Source of the DNA: Coprothermobacterota bacterium
GTDB lineage: Bacteria; Caldisericota; JANLFM01
Direction of reading: 5' to 3'
Assembly (NCBI GenBank): GCA_026389415.1
Contig: JAPLHX010000225.1
Span: forward strand, 1 to 17,789
DNA length: 17,789 nt
This document shows positions 5,651 through 12,971 of the stretch, one piece after another. The translations under genes and the position numbers were made by a program. A model generated the notes under the pieces. The model had not been told where the DNA came from, made no database searches, and saw only the letters and a program-made list of their open reading frames with translations. Within the stretch, counting starts at the first letter, position 1; the number at the start of each line of letters is the position of its first letter.

Positions 5651-6919
5651 CTATGAAGGTGCTGTGGGGGCGCCACAGTTTGGGCAGAAGCGGGTGTCCT
5701 CTTCTAGTTTTGTCCCACATTGACTACAGAAACCGGCGGAGGCGGGAGGAGGTTTCGTGGCGCTGGGCTGCGCCAACTGGGTTTGCAGGGCTCGCATCTG
5801 TCTGCGGGCGCGCAAACTGACCACCAGCCCTGCGATGCCCAACAGAAACATTGCTCCGAACAGGATTATGATCCACTCAAAGACGGATAAGCCACGCCCG
5901 CCAGTGTCGGACGGCTCTTGGGTGGCGGGTGTCGAGGGCGGTGGGGTGGTTGACGGCGGAAGCGGAGTCCCCGTTGTAACAGTGCTGCTCGGCGTGTAGG
6001 TGAAGCTTCCTCCCTGGGGACCTTCCAGCACGATCTCGTTTCCGCTGAGTTGGGCGCTGCCTTCGTAACCGACCAGTTCCCCGGATACGCTGAGCGTCAA
6101 TTTCTGCCAGAGTTCCAGGTTGGGAAACTGCAGCTCGATATTTCCATTGTCCAGTACGGAGCGCGTGGGTTGAGGAGAACTTGTTTGCATTTCCCAGAAA
6201 CCGTTGAAATCCGTCCAAGAAAGGGATAGGCGGTAGCGATATTCGCCTGTTGGTTCCGGCGTACCCGCAGTGACACCGGGAATTGTGCTGTAGAATTCAA
6301 TCTCTTCCTCAATGGTCTTAGGATAACCGGGTGGGAGCATCACTTCCAGCATGCCCGTGCCGCTGCCATCGTTTTCCAGCCGGAATTGACCCGCTAGGGT
6401 TGGCACAAGGTATTCGGTCGGTGTTACTCCCAGCCGGAAGACGATCCTCATCGTCGGTTGCTCGATGAACCGCACCGTCTGCACACTCAACTCGCCGGTG
6501 GTGCTATCGATTTGCCCGGGAACATTCACTTGCAGTTCGTCACAGTCGGCTTTATTGCCAAAAACAAGGGTAATTGTGTCTCCGGACTCTGACTCCTGCC
6601 AACTGGCTTGAAGCAACTTCTGGGGGCCTTGGCTAAAATCCGTCCAACGAAATGGGATCTCCCAGTTGCCCACCCCATGATCGACAAGCGGGCTCGGTTC
6701 GATTCCTGGCGCTTTCTGGAAGAATGAAAGGAACGTGTCCGGCTTTTCCGTGCTATCGGCTGGTAAGTAGATTTGCAAGCTGCCCCAGCCGCTTTTGTCC
6801 GCCGCGAAGTTCAACTCGAGGCGCAGGTTTTGGGGAGGCAGGGGGACAGTTGCCTGGCACAGAGGGAGCCCAATCAACAGCAACCCCCAGCAGAGTAGAA
6901 ATGCAAGAACCCAACGCAT
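5651..6919 (-). CDS. Secreted, membrane-anchored protein with duplicated outer domain and inner zinc ribbon, 422 aa
   Basis: Domains in order: signal peptide (about 1-24, hydrophobic core then CQA); an outer beta-rich region made of two related units (about 30-150 and 155-315), each with a G.G.L.(I/V).LP strand, a PG(I/V) turn and a WTDF motif; a Pro/Thr-rich linker (about 318-340); one transmembrane helix (about 349-368) followed by a basic RARRQMR stop-transfer; and a cytoplasmic zinc ribbon with Cys 398/401 and 412/415. The layout suggests a surface sensor or scaffold coupled to an inner zinc-ribbon contact module. The ATG at 6919 is seven bases after AAGGAGG; a GTG one codon earlier is too close. 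A TTGCCA/TAAAAT promoter lies upstream. I do not recognise a named family for the outer domain. Confidence 0.8.
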   Translation of the reverse strand: MRWVLAFLLCWGLLLIGLPLCQATVPLPPQNLRLELNFAADKSGWGSLQIYLPADSTEKPDTFLSFFQKAPGIEPSPLVDHGVGNWEIPFRWTDFSQGPQKLLQASWQESESGDTITLVFGNKADCDELQVNVPGQIDSTTGELSVQTVRFIEQPTMRIVFRLGVTPTEYLVPTLAGQFRLENDGSGTGMLEVMLPPGYPKTIEEEIEFYSTIPGVTAGTPEPTGEYRYRLSLSWTDFNGFWEMQTSSPQPTRSVLDNGNIELQFPNLELWQKLTLSVSGELVGYEGSAQLSGNEIVLEGPQGGSFTYTPSSTVTTGTPLPPSTTPPPSTPATQEPSDTGGRGLSVFEWIIILFGAMFLLGIAGLVVSLRARRQMRALQTQLAQPSATKPPPASAGFCSQCGTKLEEDTRFCPNCGAPTAPS

Positions 6920-6965
6920 CACGCTTCCTCCTTTTTCAACCCTTCGTTCAACAACTTCCGTCTCT

Positions 6966-6993
6966 ATTTTAGGCGAGCCGGGTCACGTGGCAA
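6966..6993 (-). promoter_or_regulatory. Candidate sigma-70 promoter for the membrane zinc-ribbon gene
   Basis: On the minus strand TTGCCA (6988-6993) and TAAAAT (6966-6971) are 16 bases apart. Predicted initiation near 6959 gives a 40-base leader before the AAGGAGG site and ATG 6919. It lies in the short gap after the LivJ-type gene, so the two genes can be transcribed separately. Confidence 0.45.
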
Positions 6994-7025
6994 ACCATGA
7001 TAAAGGTTTTCTTCTTTGTAGGTGA

Positions 7026-8216
7026 TCAGGGGCTGGGCACGTTTGTGGGTAGAATTTCCTCAACCAGCCGAAACGCCCCTTCTTCCAGCAGCAACACCGA
7101 TACCGGCTTCTTGGGCACGTGGATACCGGGACCGTAAGAGATCGTTCCCGTTACCGCGATATAGTCGCGGGTTTCCTCCAGGGCTCTCTCCAAATCTTTT
7201 CCGTCGGTTGTGCCGGCTTGCCGGATGGCATTTGCCACTAAGTGAATTGCGTCATATCCCAGAGCTGCAAAGGCGTTTTCTGGCTTTACGCCCCACTTCT
7301 GCCGATAGGCGGAGATGAACTGCTTCATCTGCCGGCTTCCCCCTTGTTCGTCCAGCAGACAATGCGTTGTGAATGCAACGTTTTGCATGTCTTTGGCCGC
7401 ATGCAGGAAGGTGGGGGAATCGAAACTGTCACCGCCCATCACCGGCTGCTCCAGACCAGATTCCCGTAATTGGCGGACGATCGTTCCCGCATCTTCCGGA
7501 CTGCAAGCCACGTAAATCAAGTCCGGTGGAGGATCCAACTGGCCAATGGCGCGGATTTGCCTCGAGAAGTCCGTTTCTGGGCCGGCAAACATTTCCTCCC
7601 GCAGGATTTGCCCGCCGAGGGTTGTAAACGCCTGGTGGAAGTAATCGCCCAAAAGCAGGGCATATTCCATCGAGCGGTCTTCCAGGATGCAGGCTCGTTT
7701 CGACTGAATCCGGCCGACAGCATATTCAGCCGCAGCAGCGGCTTGCGCGTTGTCGCCAAAGCACGCCAAATAGCAGCGGGGCAATTCCAGCGGTAACAGG
7801 GGGGAGGTGGCACCGCTTGTGATAAAAGGGATTTCTGCCGGAGCCAGAATCCGCCCCGCGATCCGCACTTGGTCCGTATCGGAGAAGCCGACGACGGCCA
7901 CCGGCTTCTGGTCGAGAAGTCTAGAAGCGGCCACGACCAGGGATTGGGAGTCGGTCCTTCCGTCGTAGAGGATCAGTTCCACCGTGCGCCCAAGGATGCC
8001 CCCCGCTTGATTGATCTCCTCCACCGCCAATTGAGCCCCGTGTGCGGAAGGTATGTCCAGAGGGGCTTGGGAGCCCACCAGATTGTAAAGTGCGCCGATG
8101 CGAATGGGTCCTGTGTCCGGTATCGGCGCCATCGTGCTGGAAGGAGCAACGAGAGAACAGGAGGCCAATCCCAGCAGCATTGTTCCACAGAATACCTTCA
8201 CTAGCATTCGTTTCAT
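7026..8216 (-). CDS. LivJ-type (branched-chain amino acid family) substrate-binding lipoprotein, 396 aa
   Basis: This is a type I periplasmic-binding-fold protein. After a short hydrophobic leader, the lipobox LASC places the lipidated cysteine at residue 20. The mature N-terminus IRIGALYNLVGSQAPLDIP and the following LAVEEINQAGGILGR and LILYDGRTD are the standard LivJ/Peripla_BP_6 pattern. It ends with the typical ISYGPGIHVPKKPVSVLLLE segment. It probably binds an amino acid, amide or aromatic acid outside the membrane. The ATG at 8216 is set by GGGAGGA seven bases upstream; longer readings overlap the intergenic region. No permease or ATPase genes of the Liv type are in the window, so it is either a transporter component encoded elsewhere or a sensory binding protein. 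I found no convincing promoter on its strand. Confidence 0.9.
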   Translation of the reverse strand: MKRMLVKVFCGTMLLGLASCSLVAPSSTMAPIPDTGPIRIGALYNLVGSQAPLDIPSAHGAQLAVEEINQAGGILGRTVELILYDGRTDSQSLVVAASRLLDQKPVAVVGFSDTDQVRIAGRILAPAEIPFITSGATSPLLPLELPRCYLACFGDNAQAAAAAEYAVGRIQSKRACILEDRSMEYALLLGDYFHQAFTTLGGQILREEMFAGPETDFSRQIRAIGQLDPPPDLIYVACSPEDAGTIVRQLRESGLEQPVMGGDSFDSPTFLHAAKDMQNVAFTTHCLLDEQGGSRQMKQFISAYRQKWGVKPENAFAALGYDAIHLVANAIRQAGTTDGKDLERALEETRDYIAVTGTISYGPGIHVPKKPVSVLLLEEGAFRLVEEILPTNVPSP

Positions 8217-8441
8217 CCAGCATTCCTCCCGCAGCCAAGGTCCATCCCTTTCGATTATTTCACAGATCGCGTTTGAAAGGTTCGTCCAGTTAAAAACTAA
8301 ATTTGAAATCGTGATCTTTGGGAACTCCGTGCGGTGTCCAATATTGATGTTCTCGGTGCAGCCGCATCCCCTCTCATCTAAAGGGAAATGGTAGGGTCGC
8401 GGGGTCGGCTTTTCCAATGAGACTCGGGGTGTCGGTAATCT

Positions 8442-8470
8442 GTGCCACGAGGGGGTAAAAACGCTAGAAT
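8442..8470 (+). promoter_or_regulatory. Candidate promoter of the GPP34 gene
   Basis: GTGCCA (8442-8447), 17 bases, then TAGAAT (8465-8470). Initiation near 8477 would give a very short leader that still includes the AAAGGAGGT ribosome site (8477-8485) before the ATG at 8491. The -35 matches consensus at four of six positions. Confidence 0.35.
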
Positions 8471-8490
8471 GAGAGCAAAGGAGGTATATC

Positions 8491-9138
8491 ATGCTGACTT
8501 TGGCTGAAGAGATACTCTTGCTCGCACTGGATGAAGAAACAGGCACAATTGTTGACTTGCCGAACTATCAAACCAACGCAATGCTTGTGGCGGCTGTATT
8601 GATGGACCTCGCCCTACAGAATCGGATTGATACGGATGTGCAGAACCTGCAGGTAATCAGCCAGGAGCCCACCAGAAACCCGATCCTGGATAAAATTTTA
8701 AGCTTACTGCCAGTGCCGGGGCAGACGCAATCGATTCGCACTCTGCTGGATCGCCTGTCCGAGCAAGGAGAGGATATCCGTGAGCTGGCCCTATGCCAAT
8801 TGATCGAAAAGCGGATCTTGAAGCAGGAGAATCGGCGTTTACTTTGGGTATTCAAAACCCGTCGCTACCCGATGATCGACAACCGGGAAATCAAGGAGGT
8901 AGAGGGTCGTCTGCACGACTTAATTACGGGTGATGATCTACCAGACCCACGTGATGTAGTCTTGATCAGCCTAGTGAATATCTGCGGATTGTTCGACCAA
9001 ATTCTTTCCCCCCGTGAATGGAGGCGAAGCCAGGCCCGAATCGCTCAGTTGAGTAAAATGGACTTGATCGGCCAGCAATTATCCAAGTCCATCCAGGAAA
9101 TCCAACGAGCCATGGCGATGTCTAGTTTGCCGGGTTAA
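8491..9138 (+). CDS. GPP34 (GOLPH3/Vps74-like) domain protein, 215 aa
   Basis: The N-terminal LTLAEEILLLALDEETG is the signature start of the GPP34 family, and the all-helical remainder and length match single-domain bacterial members. The eukaryotic relatives GOLPH3/Vps74 bind phosphatidylinositol-4-phosphate on Golgi membranes and retain glycosyltransferases there; the role of bacterial members is not established. Against my memory of GOLPH3, the Trp and Arg of the lipid pocket fall at Leu/Met positions here, so PI4P binding is not supported. The ATG at 8491 follows a near-perfect AAAGGAGGT. The gene is monocistronic, with its own promoter candidate and a hairpin at 9190-9214. A membrane protein, a GT2 glycosyltransferase and a PlsY-like acyltransferase follow downstream on the same strand, consistent with membrane-lipid or glycolipid biology. 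Confidence 0.88.
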   Translation: MLTLAEEILLLALDEETGTIVDLPNYQTNAMLVAAVLMDLALQNRIDTDVQNLQVISQEPTRNPILDKILSLLPVPGQTQSIRTLLDRLSEQGEDIRELALCQLIEKRILKQENRRLLWVFKTRRYPMIDNREIKEVEGRLHDLITGDDLPDPRDVVLISLVNICGLFDQILSPREWRRSQARIAQLSKMDLIGQQLSKSIQEIQRAMAMSSLPG

Positions 9139-9189
9139 TTGGATCTATTCCGGAAAGAATGCCTGGAGGGGAATTCTGAGCCCATAAGG

Positions 9190-9214
9190 GGGGCGATGAT
9201 GCGTCTATCGCCCC
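9190..9214 (+). terminator. Hairpin after the GPP34 gene
   Basis: GGGGCGAT (9190-9197) pairs perfectly with ATCGCCCC (9207-9214) around a nine-base loop. The tail TGCGATTGGTTT is only moderately T-rich. Its position 51 bases past the stop fits a terminator. Confidence 0.5.
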
Positions 9215-9245
9215 TGCGATTGGTTTCCTGCGGGTTCTGTTTCCT

Positions 9246-9254
9246 TGCTACAAT
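9246..9254 (+). promoter_or_regulatory. Extended -10 promoter of the 180-aa membrane protein
   Basis: TGCTACAAT is a TGn extended -10. Initiation near 9261 would give a leader of about 36 bases with GGAGG (9287-9291) before the ATG at 9297. The -35 region (TTCCTG, 18 bases upstream) is weak, as is usual for extended -10 promoters. Confidence 0.45.
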
Positions 9255-9296
9255 CGATAGTCTTGACCAAAGGTAACCGATGCCCTGGAGGACAGA

Positions 9297-9839
9297 ATGC
9301 CAGAATACGTTGGATATATCGTTACCGTGATCAGTTTGCTGACCCTCTTTCCGGTAGGACTGACGTTACGTGGGTCAGCCCCCGCTGCCAAAGTCTTGGC
9401 AGCACGAACCGGGCAAAAGGCCTTCGATCGATGGATTCTTCTTATGCAATTGCTCCCTTTCCTGGTATTGCTGATACTGATCGGCCTTTCATTTCTGCTT
9501 TGGGGTACGGACCGTATTCAACATATCGCTCATCTGGCAATGCTGGAGGGTCTTCTGGTAATCGTGTTGGACGGATGGCTCGCGATTGGCCTAGCCCTTC
9601 AGGCCAAACAGAAGCTGCCCTGGCTGGCGCTGGCCGGATCGTTGCTACCCCTGGCGTTGGCAGTCTATCTTGGCTCCTATTCCGTTTTCTACCCCCTGTT
9701 TTCAAGCGGTGGCTTCGCCTTCGCCCTCCTGGCTGGTATCTTGCTGTTGGGAGAAAGCTATTTTTTCTGGGTCGCTCTCATTCGTCGGGCAAAGGGATTA
9801 CCGCCCCTGCAAATTGATATCCGCTTGCGCTTACGCTAG
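9297..9839 (+). CDS. Unrecognised polytopic membrane protein, 180 aa
   Basis: The protein is very hydrophobic, with about five predicted membrane helices (roughly residues 5-24, 46-68, 80-100, 108-128 and 134-160). Short polar loops separate them, and a basic C-terminal tail (RRAKG ... IRLRLR) is probably cytoplasmic by the positive-inside rule. No cofactor-binding or catalytic motif is evident. The start is clear from GGAGG five bases before the ATG. It has its own extended -10 promoter and sits between the GPP34 gene and the glycosyltransferase operon. I cannot assign a family; a small integral-membrane helper of the neighbouring lipid or glycan enzymes is possible but unsupported. Confidence 0.75.
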   Translation: MPEYVGYIVTVISLLTLFPVGLTLRGSAPAAKVLAARTGQKAFDRWILLMQLLPFLVLLILIGLSFLLWGTDRIQHIAHLAMLEGLLVIVLDGWLAIGLALQAKQKLPWLALAGSLLPLALAVYLGSYSVFYPLFSSGGFAFALLAGILLLGESYFFWVALIRRAKGLPPLQIDIRLRLR

Positions 9840-9866
9840 TCGGTTCCGCCTGCAATCGTCAGTAAA

Positions 9867-9882
9867 CAGCCTGCGGCAGCAT
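9867..9882 (-). repeat. Short dispersed repeat copy E
   Basis: CAGCCTGCGGCAGCAT on the plus strand is the reverse complement of the core repeat with the last base changed. It lies 28 bases past the stop of the 180-aa membrane protein and occupies the -35 position relative to the TATGAT at 9897. Confidence 0.75.
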
Positions 9883-9893
9883 ATTCAGTACTC

Positions 9894-9902
9894 TGCTATG
9901 AT
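9894..9902 (+). promoter_or_regulatory. Extended -10 promoter of the glycosyltransferase operon
   Basis: TGCTATGAT is a TGn extended -10 with a good TATGAT hexamer. The -35 position falls inside repeat copy E and does not match consensus. A T-rich run (9907-9925) follows in the leader. The leader to the ATG at 9989 is about 80 bases and ends in GGAGGT. Confidence 0.4.
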
Positions 9903-9988
9903 GGTATATCTTTTTTTCTTTTTATGAGCGGACAGCACGGTAGGTTTGTTCGGCCCCAGGGAACTCGTATTCTCCGGAGGTAGGCTTT

Positions 9989-11224
9989 ATGACATTTGTG
10001 CTTTGGTACCAGGGGATGATCGCCCTCATCCTACTGATTGTCCTCTGGAATTTCGCCGGAAACCTGCGCTATTTTCGCAGGCTTTCTTCCTATCCGTGTG
10101 CCGCTCCAGAGCGGCAACCTTTTGTTTCAATCCTCGTGCCGGCCCGCAACGAAGAGCGGAACATCGCTCGTTGTATAGAGAGCTTAGTAGCCCAGAAATA
10201 TCTCGAGTTCGAAGTGATTGCATTAAATGACAATTCCAGTGACCGAACAGCCGAAATCCTGACGGAACTGCAGGCTCGATACCATCGTTTGAGAGTGCTC
10301 CCGGGAAAGCCCCTGCCCGCGGGCTGGGTGGGAAAGAACTTCGCCTGTCACCAACTGTATCGTGCTGCTAGAGGAGATTTTCTCTTTTTTACCGATGCCG
10401 ACACCTGGCATCATCCGCAAACCCTTGCTAAAAGTATAGTGGCGTTGAATTCGGAGGGTGGGGATCTGCTCAGTGCGATTCCTCAGGAGGAAGTCCAATC
10501 ACTCTCCGAGCGGATGGTGGTACCCTTCATGCACTTCGCCGTGCTCTGTTTCCTGCCCCTCCGTTGGATCTGGAACCATGCAAGCCCACTGCTCTCCTTT
10601 TCCGTGGGCCAGTTCATGTTCTTTCGCCGTACCGCTTATGAGAGAATCGGCGGACACGCGGCCATACCCGGAGAATTGGTCGAGGACATGGCTCTCGGCA
10701 GGCGGATCAAACAAACCGGCTGCAAATTGCTTTTACTGGACGGAAACGGAATGATCTTCTGCCGGATGTATCGTAGCACAAGGGAGGTTTGGGCCGGTTT
10801 CGCCAAGTCGATCTTCGCTGTCTTCCACTTCCAATTGGTTCCCCTGGTATTGCTGGTTACGGTGGCTAATTTCCTCTTCCTGGTGCCGTTCCTGACCTTC
10901 CTGATTTTCTGCTTGCGAGGAGACTGGGCGGGACCGGCATTCTGGCTGGTGGCTCTACAAATGGGGGCCGTGCTCCTGGCGAAGCTTCTGATGTCTACCC
11001 GTTTTAGCTATCCGTTGGTGGACGTCTTGCTGCACCCTTTTTCTCTCCTTCATCTGGACTTGATCATCTTTTATTCCACCCTCCAACACATTCTGGGAAT
11101 CGGGGTAACCTGGAAGGGTCGCCGCTATCAGACTGCAGAAACGCCGATGGAGGATTGGGTGGAGCTTCCCGAGCAAGAGGAAGCGCTGGAAGGGCCCAAG
11201 AATGGCCCTCCAGCGGAGCTTTAG
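9989..11224 (+). CDS. Membrane GT2 glycosyltransferase (CrtQ/HpnB-like), 411 aa
   Basis: An N-terminal membrane helix (about 8-22) is followed by a GT-A domain: VSILVPARNEERNI (46-59) and NDNSSDRT (80-87) for nucleotide-sugar binding, GWVGKNFAC (112-120), the metal-binding DADT (136-139), and the acceptor-side GELVEDMALGRRIKQTG (228-244). Three or four C-terminal membrane helices (about 282-370) end in the characteristic TWKGRRY. This architecture matches CrtQ (glycosyl-4,4'-diaponeurosporenoate pathway) and the hopene-associated HpnB group, enzymes that act on lipid acceptors at the cytoplasmic face. The start follows GGAGGT at seven bases. It is the first gene of a tight operon with the PlsY-like gene 11 bases downstream. 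A lipid or carotenoid acceptor is likely; the sugar and acceptor cannot be read from sequence. Confidence 0.88.
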   Translation: MTFVLWYQGMIALILLIVLWNFAGNLRYFRRLSSYPCAAPERQPFVSILVPARNEERNIARCIESLVAQKYLEFEVIALNDNSSDRTAEILTELQARYHRLRVLPGKPLPAGWVGKNFACHQLYRAARGDFLFFTDADTWHHPQTLAKSIVALNSEGGDLLSAIPQEEVQSLSERMVVPFMHFAVLCFLPLRWIWNHASPLLSFSVGQFMFFRRTAYERIGGHAAIPGELVEDMALGRRIKQTGCKLLLLDGNGMIFCRMYRSTREVWAGFAKSIFAVFHFQLVPLVLLVTVANFLFLVPFLTFLIFCLRGDWAGPAFWLVALQMGAVLLAKLLMSTRFSYPLVDVLLHPFSLLHLDLIIFYSTLQHILGIGVTWKGRRYQTAETPMEDWVELPEQEEALEGPKNGPPAEL

Positions 11225-11235
11225 GAGGTGCGCAG

Positions 11236-11856
11236 ATGGAATTCCTGATCGCCGTTGGCCTGATCCTTACCGCCTATTGTGTGGGTGGAATTCCTTTTTG
11301 CCTGATTTTGGGAAAGGTCGCCGTTGGCAAGGATCTCCGACAACTGGGAGATCACAACCCTGGAGCCTGGAACCTGATGTTCAATGCGAATCTGCTTTGG
11401 GGTGTGGCGGGGGCACTGTTGGATGCCGGGAAGGGAGCCTTTGCGTTTTGGCTTGGATTACGATTCGGTGGTCCATTAGTGGGGTATCTAGCTGCCGTGG
11501 CAGCTGTGGCCGGGCACAACTGGTCGCCATTTCTCCGCTTCTCCGGTGGTAAGGGTGTAGCTGCAGCGCTGGGGGGGTTGGTTGCAATCTCTCCTTGGGC
11601 CTTGATCGTCTATGCATTCCTGGTCACCACCCTCCTGCTTGTGACTCGTCGAATGGCAGTCGGCATCTTGGGAGCTTTGTTGGGATCCTTGTTATTCCTC
11701 ATCGCCTGGAATCGAGATCTGGCGAGCCTTATTTATTCCGTTACATTGTTGACGGTAATGGCACCAAAATACCTGATCGACGCGCGGATCTTACAAACAC
11801 AGCACGGGTCCAGCGAACAAAACCGATACGATCTGTTCACAGCCAAACCACGCTGA
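11236..11856 (+). CDS. plsY: PlsY-like glycerol-3-phosphate acyltransferase, 206 aa
   Basis: This is an integral membrane protein of the PlsY family, which transfers an acyl group from acyl-phosphate to glycerol-3-phosphate. Family motifs are present but altered. GDHNPGAWNLMF (38-49) stands where canonical PlsY has GNxGATNxxR, while GHNWSPFLRFSGGKGVAAALG (93-113) matches the third motif well. The usual basic HR.N..RL C-terminal motif is missing, replaced by a polar tail (190-206). It has about five membrane helices and a normal PlsY length. The ATG at 11236 follows a near-perfect AGGAGGTG. Its place between a lipid-type glycosyltransferase and a cell-wall enzyme, plus the changed motif, suggests a paralogue that may acylate a different acceptor rather than the housekeeping enzyme. 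Confidence 0.85.
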   Translation: MEFLIAVGLILTAYCVGGIPFCLILGKVAVGKDLRQLGDHNPGAWNLMFNANLLWGVAGALLDAGKGAFAFWLGLRFGGPLVGYLAAVAAVAGHNWSPFLRFSGGKGVAAALGGLVAISPWALIVYAFLVTTLLLVTRRMAVGILGALLGSLLFLIAWNRDLASLIYSVTLLTVMAPKYLIDARILQTQHGSSEQNRYDLFTAKPR

Positions 11857-11858
11857 TC

Positions 11859-12971
11859 ATGGGCACGCAAAATCGTTTCTGGCGGACATTCTTAGCCACT
11901 GCGCTGGCAGCATTGCTTCTATTTCTCCCGTCGGGATCGGTGTTGGCGCAGGATTCCAACCCGACTGCCTACACCGATCTGTCCGGGCATTCCGGAGAAG
12001 CAGAAATCCGCTCCTTGCTGGACGCAGGAATCCTGGAAATCGAACCGGACGGGAAATTTCACCCCGACCAGCCTTTCACCCGGCTCTCCTTCTTACCACC
12101 ATTGGCCAGGATGTCCCGATTGAATTCCGCCACTCCCACCTATCCGGCAGCGATTCCATTCACTGACGTGCCCGTGTCCAACTATGCCTACCCTGATTTG
12201 CAGCGGATTCTGCAGACCGCTCTTTATCCGGATCGATTCTTCCGGGGGATTGCGGAAGGGACTACTTTGAAACCCGATCTCTCCCTCACGGTGGCCGAAG
12301 GATTGGCTCTGATTGTGCGGTCGCGTGGCTGGGTCCACGGAGTGCAATTGCCGGGTAGTTCTCCGTTTGCCGATGTATCCTCGGACCATTGGGCGTTTCC
12401 GGAAATCTTTGCCGCTTATGAGCACGGATTGCTATCTACGGACATGGTCGATCCGGATACACCCTTGGCGCGGTGGCAGGGAGCGGTGTACTTATCCCGG
12501 GCCCTGGGACAAGAACCGCAAAAAACGATTTACATCTCCCTGGCCCAATACGACTGGTCGCTCTACCTGGCGGAGGGTGCCTTCGTCATTGCTACGCTCC
12601 CCCAGCTCAGCGGCCAAGCTGGAATGGAAACTCCTGTTGGAGAATATACAGTACTCTCTAAGTCGGATGTCACTACCATGAGTGGCGCCGATTATGTGGT
12701 GCCCAATGTCCGCTGGTGCCTGTTCTTCATTGGTCGGACCTACGCCATTCATGGCAACTGGTGGAAACCGGACGGCTTTTTCGGTCAGGACCCATCCAAA
12801 AACGGTAGCCATGGCTGTGTGGGGTTGATTCAACCGCTGGAGGGAGATGAGGGAAAGCCGGGAGAAAAGGGTCGTGACGATGCCAAGATTTTATATGACT
12901 GGGCGCCGGTGGGTACTCTTATCGTGATCACGACGGATCTATTGCGAGATCAATTCCACTCCCGTCCCTAA
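11859..12971 (+). CDS. Secreted SLH-domain / YkuD L,D-transpeptidase, 370 aa
   Basis: A signal peptide (about 1-30, ending SVLA-Q) is followed by S-layer-homology-type repeats (about 38-215; FTDVPVSNYAYPDLQ and FADVSSDHWAFPEI are the clear repeats), which usually bind secondary wall polymer. A C-terminal YkuD domain (about 222-358) follows. Its catalytic motif SKNGSHGCVGL places the nucleophile Cys 320 and His 318, with the supporting IHGNW at 297-301 and TPVGEYTV at 258-265. It would form or remodel L,D cross-links in peptidoglycan, or attach proteins, outside the membrane. The ATG lies two bases after the plsY stop with no Shine-Dalgarno, so translation probably depends on coupling. Its TAA overlaps the stop of the convergent BMP lipoprotein gene, leaving no room for a terminator. 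Confidence 0.9.
   Translation: MGTQNRFWRTFLATALAALLLFLPSGSVLAQDSNPTAYTDLSGHSGEAEIRSLLDAGILEIEPDGKFHPDQPFTRLSFLPPLARMSRLNSATPTYPAAIPFTDVPVSNYAYPDLQRILQTALYPDRFFRGIAEGTTLKPDLSLTVAEGLALIVRSRGWVHGVQLPGSSPFADVSSDHWAFPEIFAAYEHGLLSTDMVDPDTPLARWQGAVYLSRALGQEPQKTIYISLAQYDWSLYLAEGAFVIATLPQLSGQAGMETPVGEYTVLSKSDVTTMSGADYVVPNVRWCLFFIGRTYAIHGNWWKPDGFFGQDPSKNGSHGCVGLIQPLEGDEGKPGEKGRDDAKILYDWAPVGTLIVITTDLLRDQFHSRP

Noticed and set aside
11595..11858. N-terminal extension of the SLH/YkuD protein into the plsY gene
   Set aside because: It would overlap plsY in another frame; a clear signal peptide begins at the ATG at 11859.
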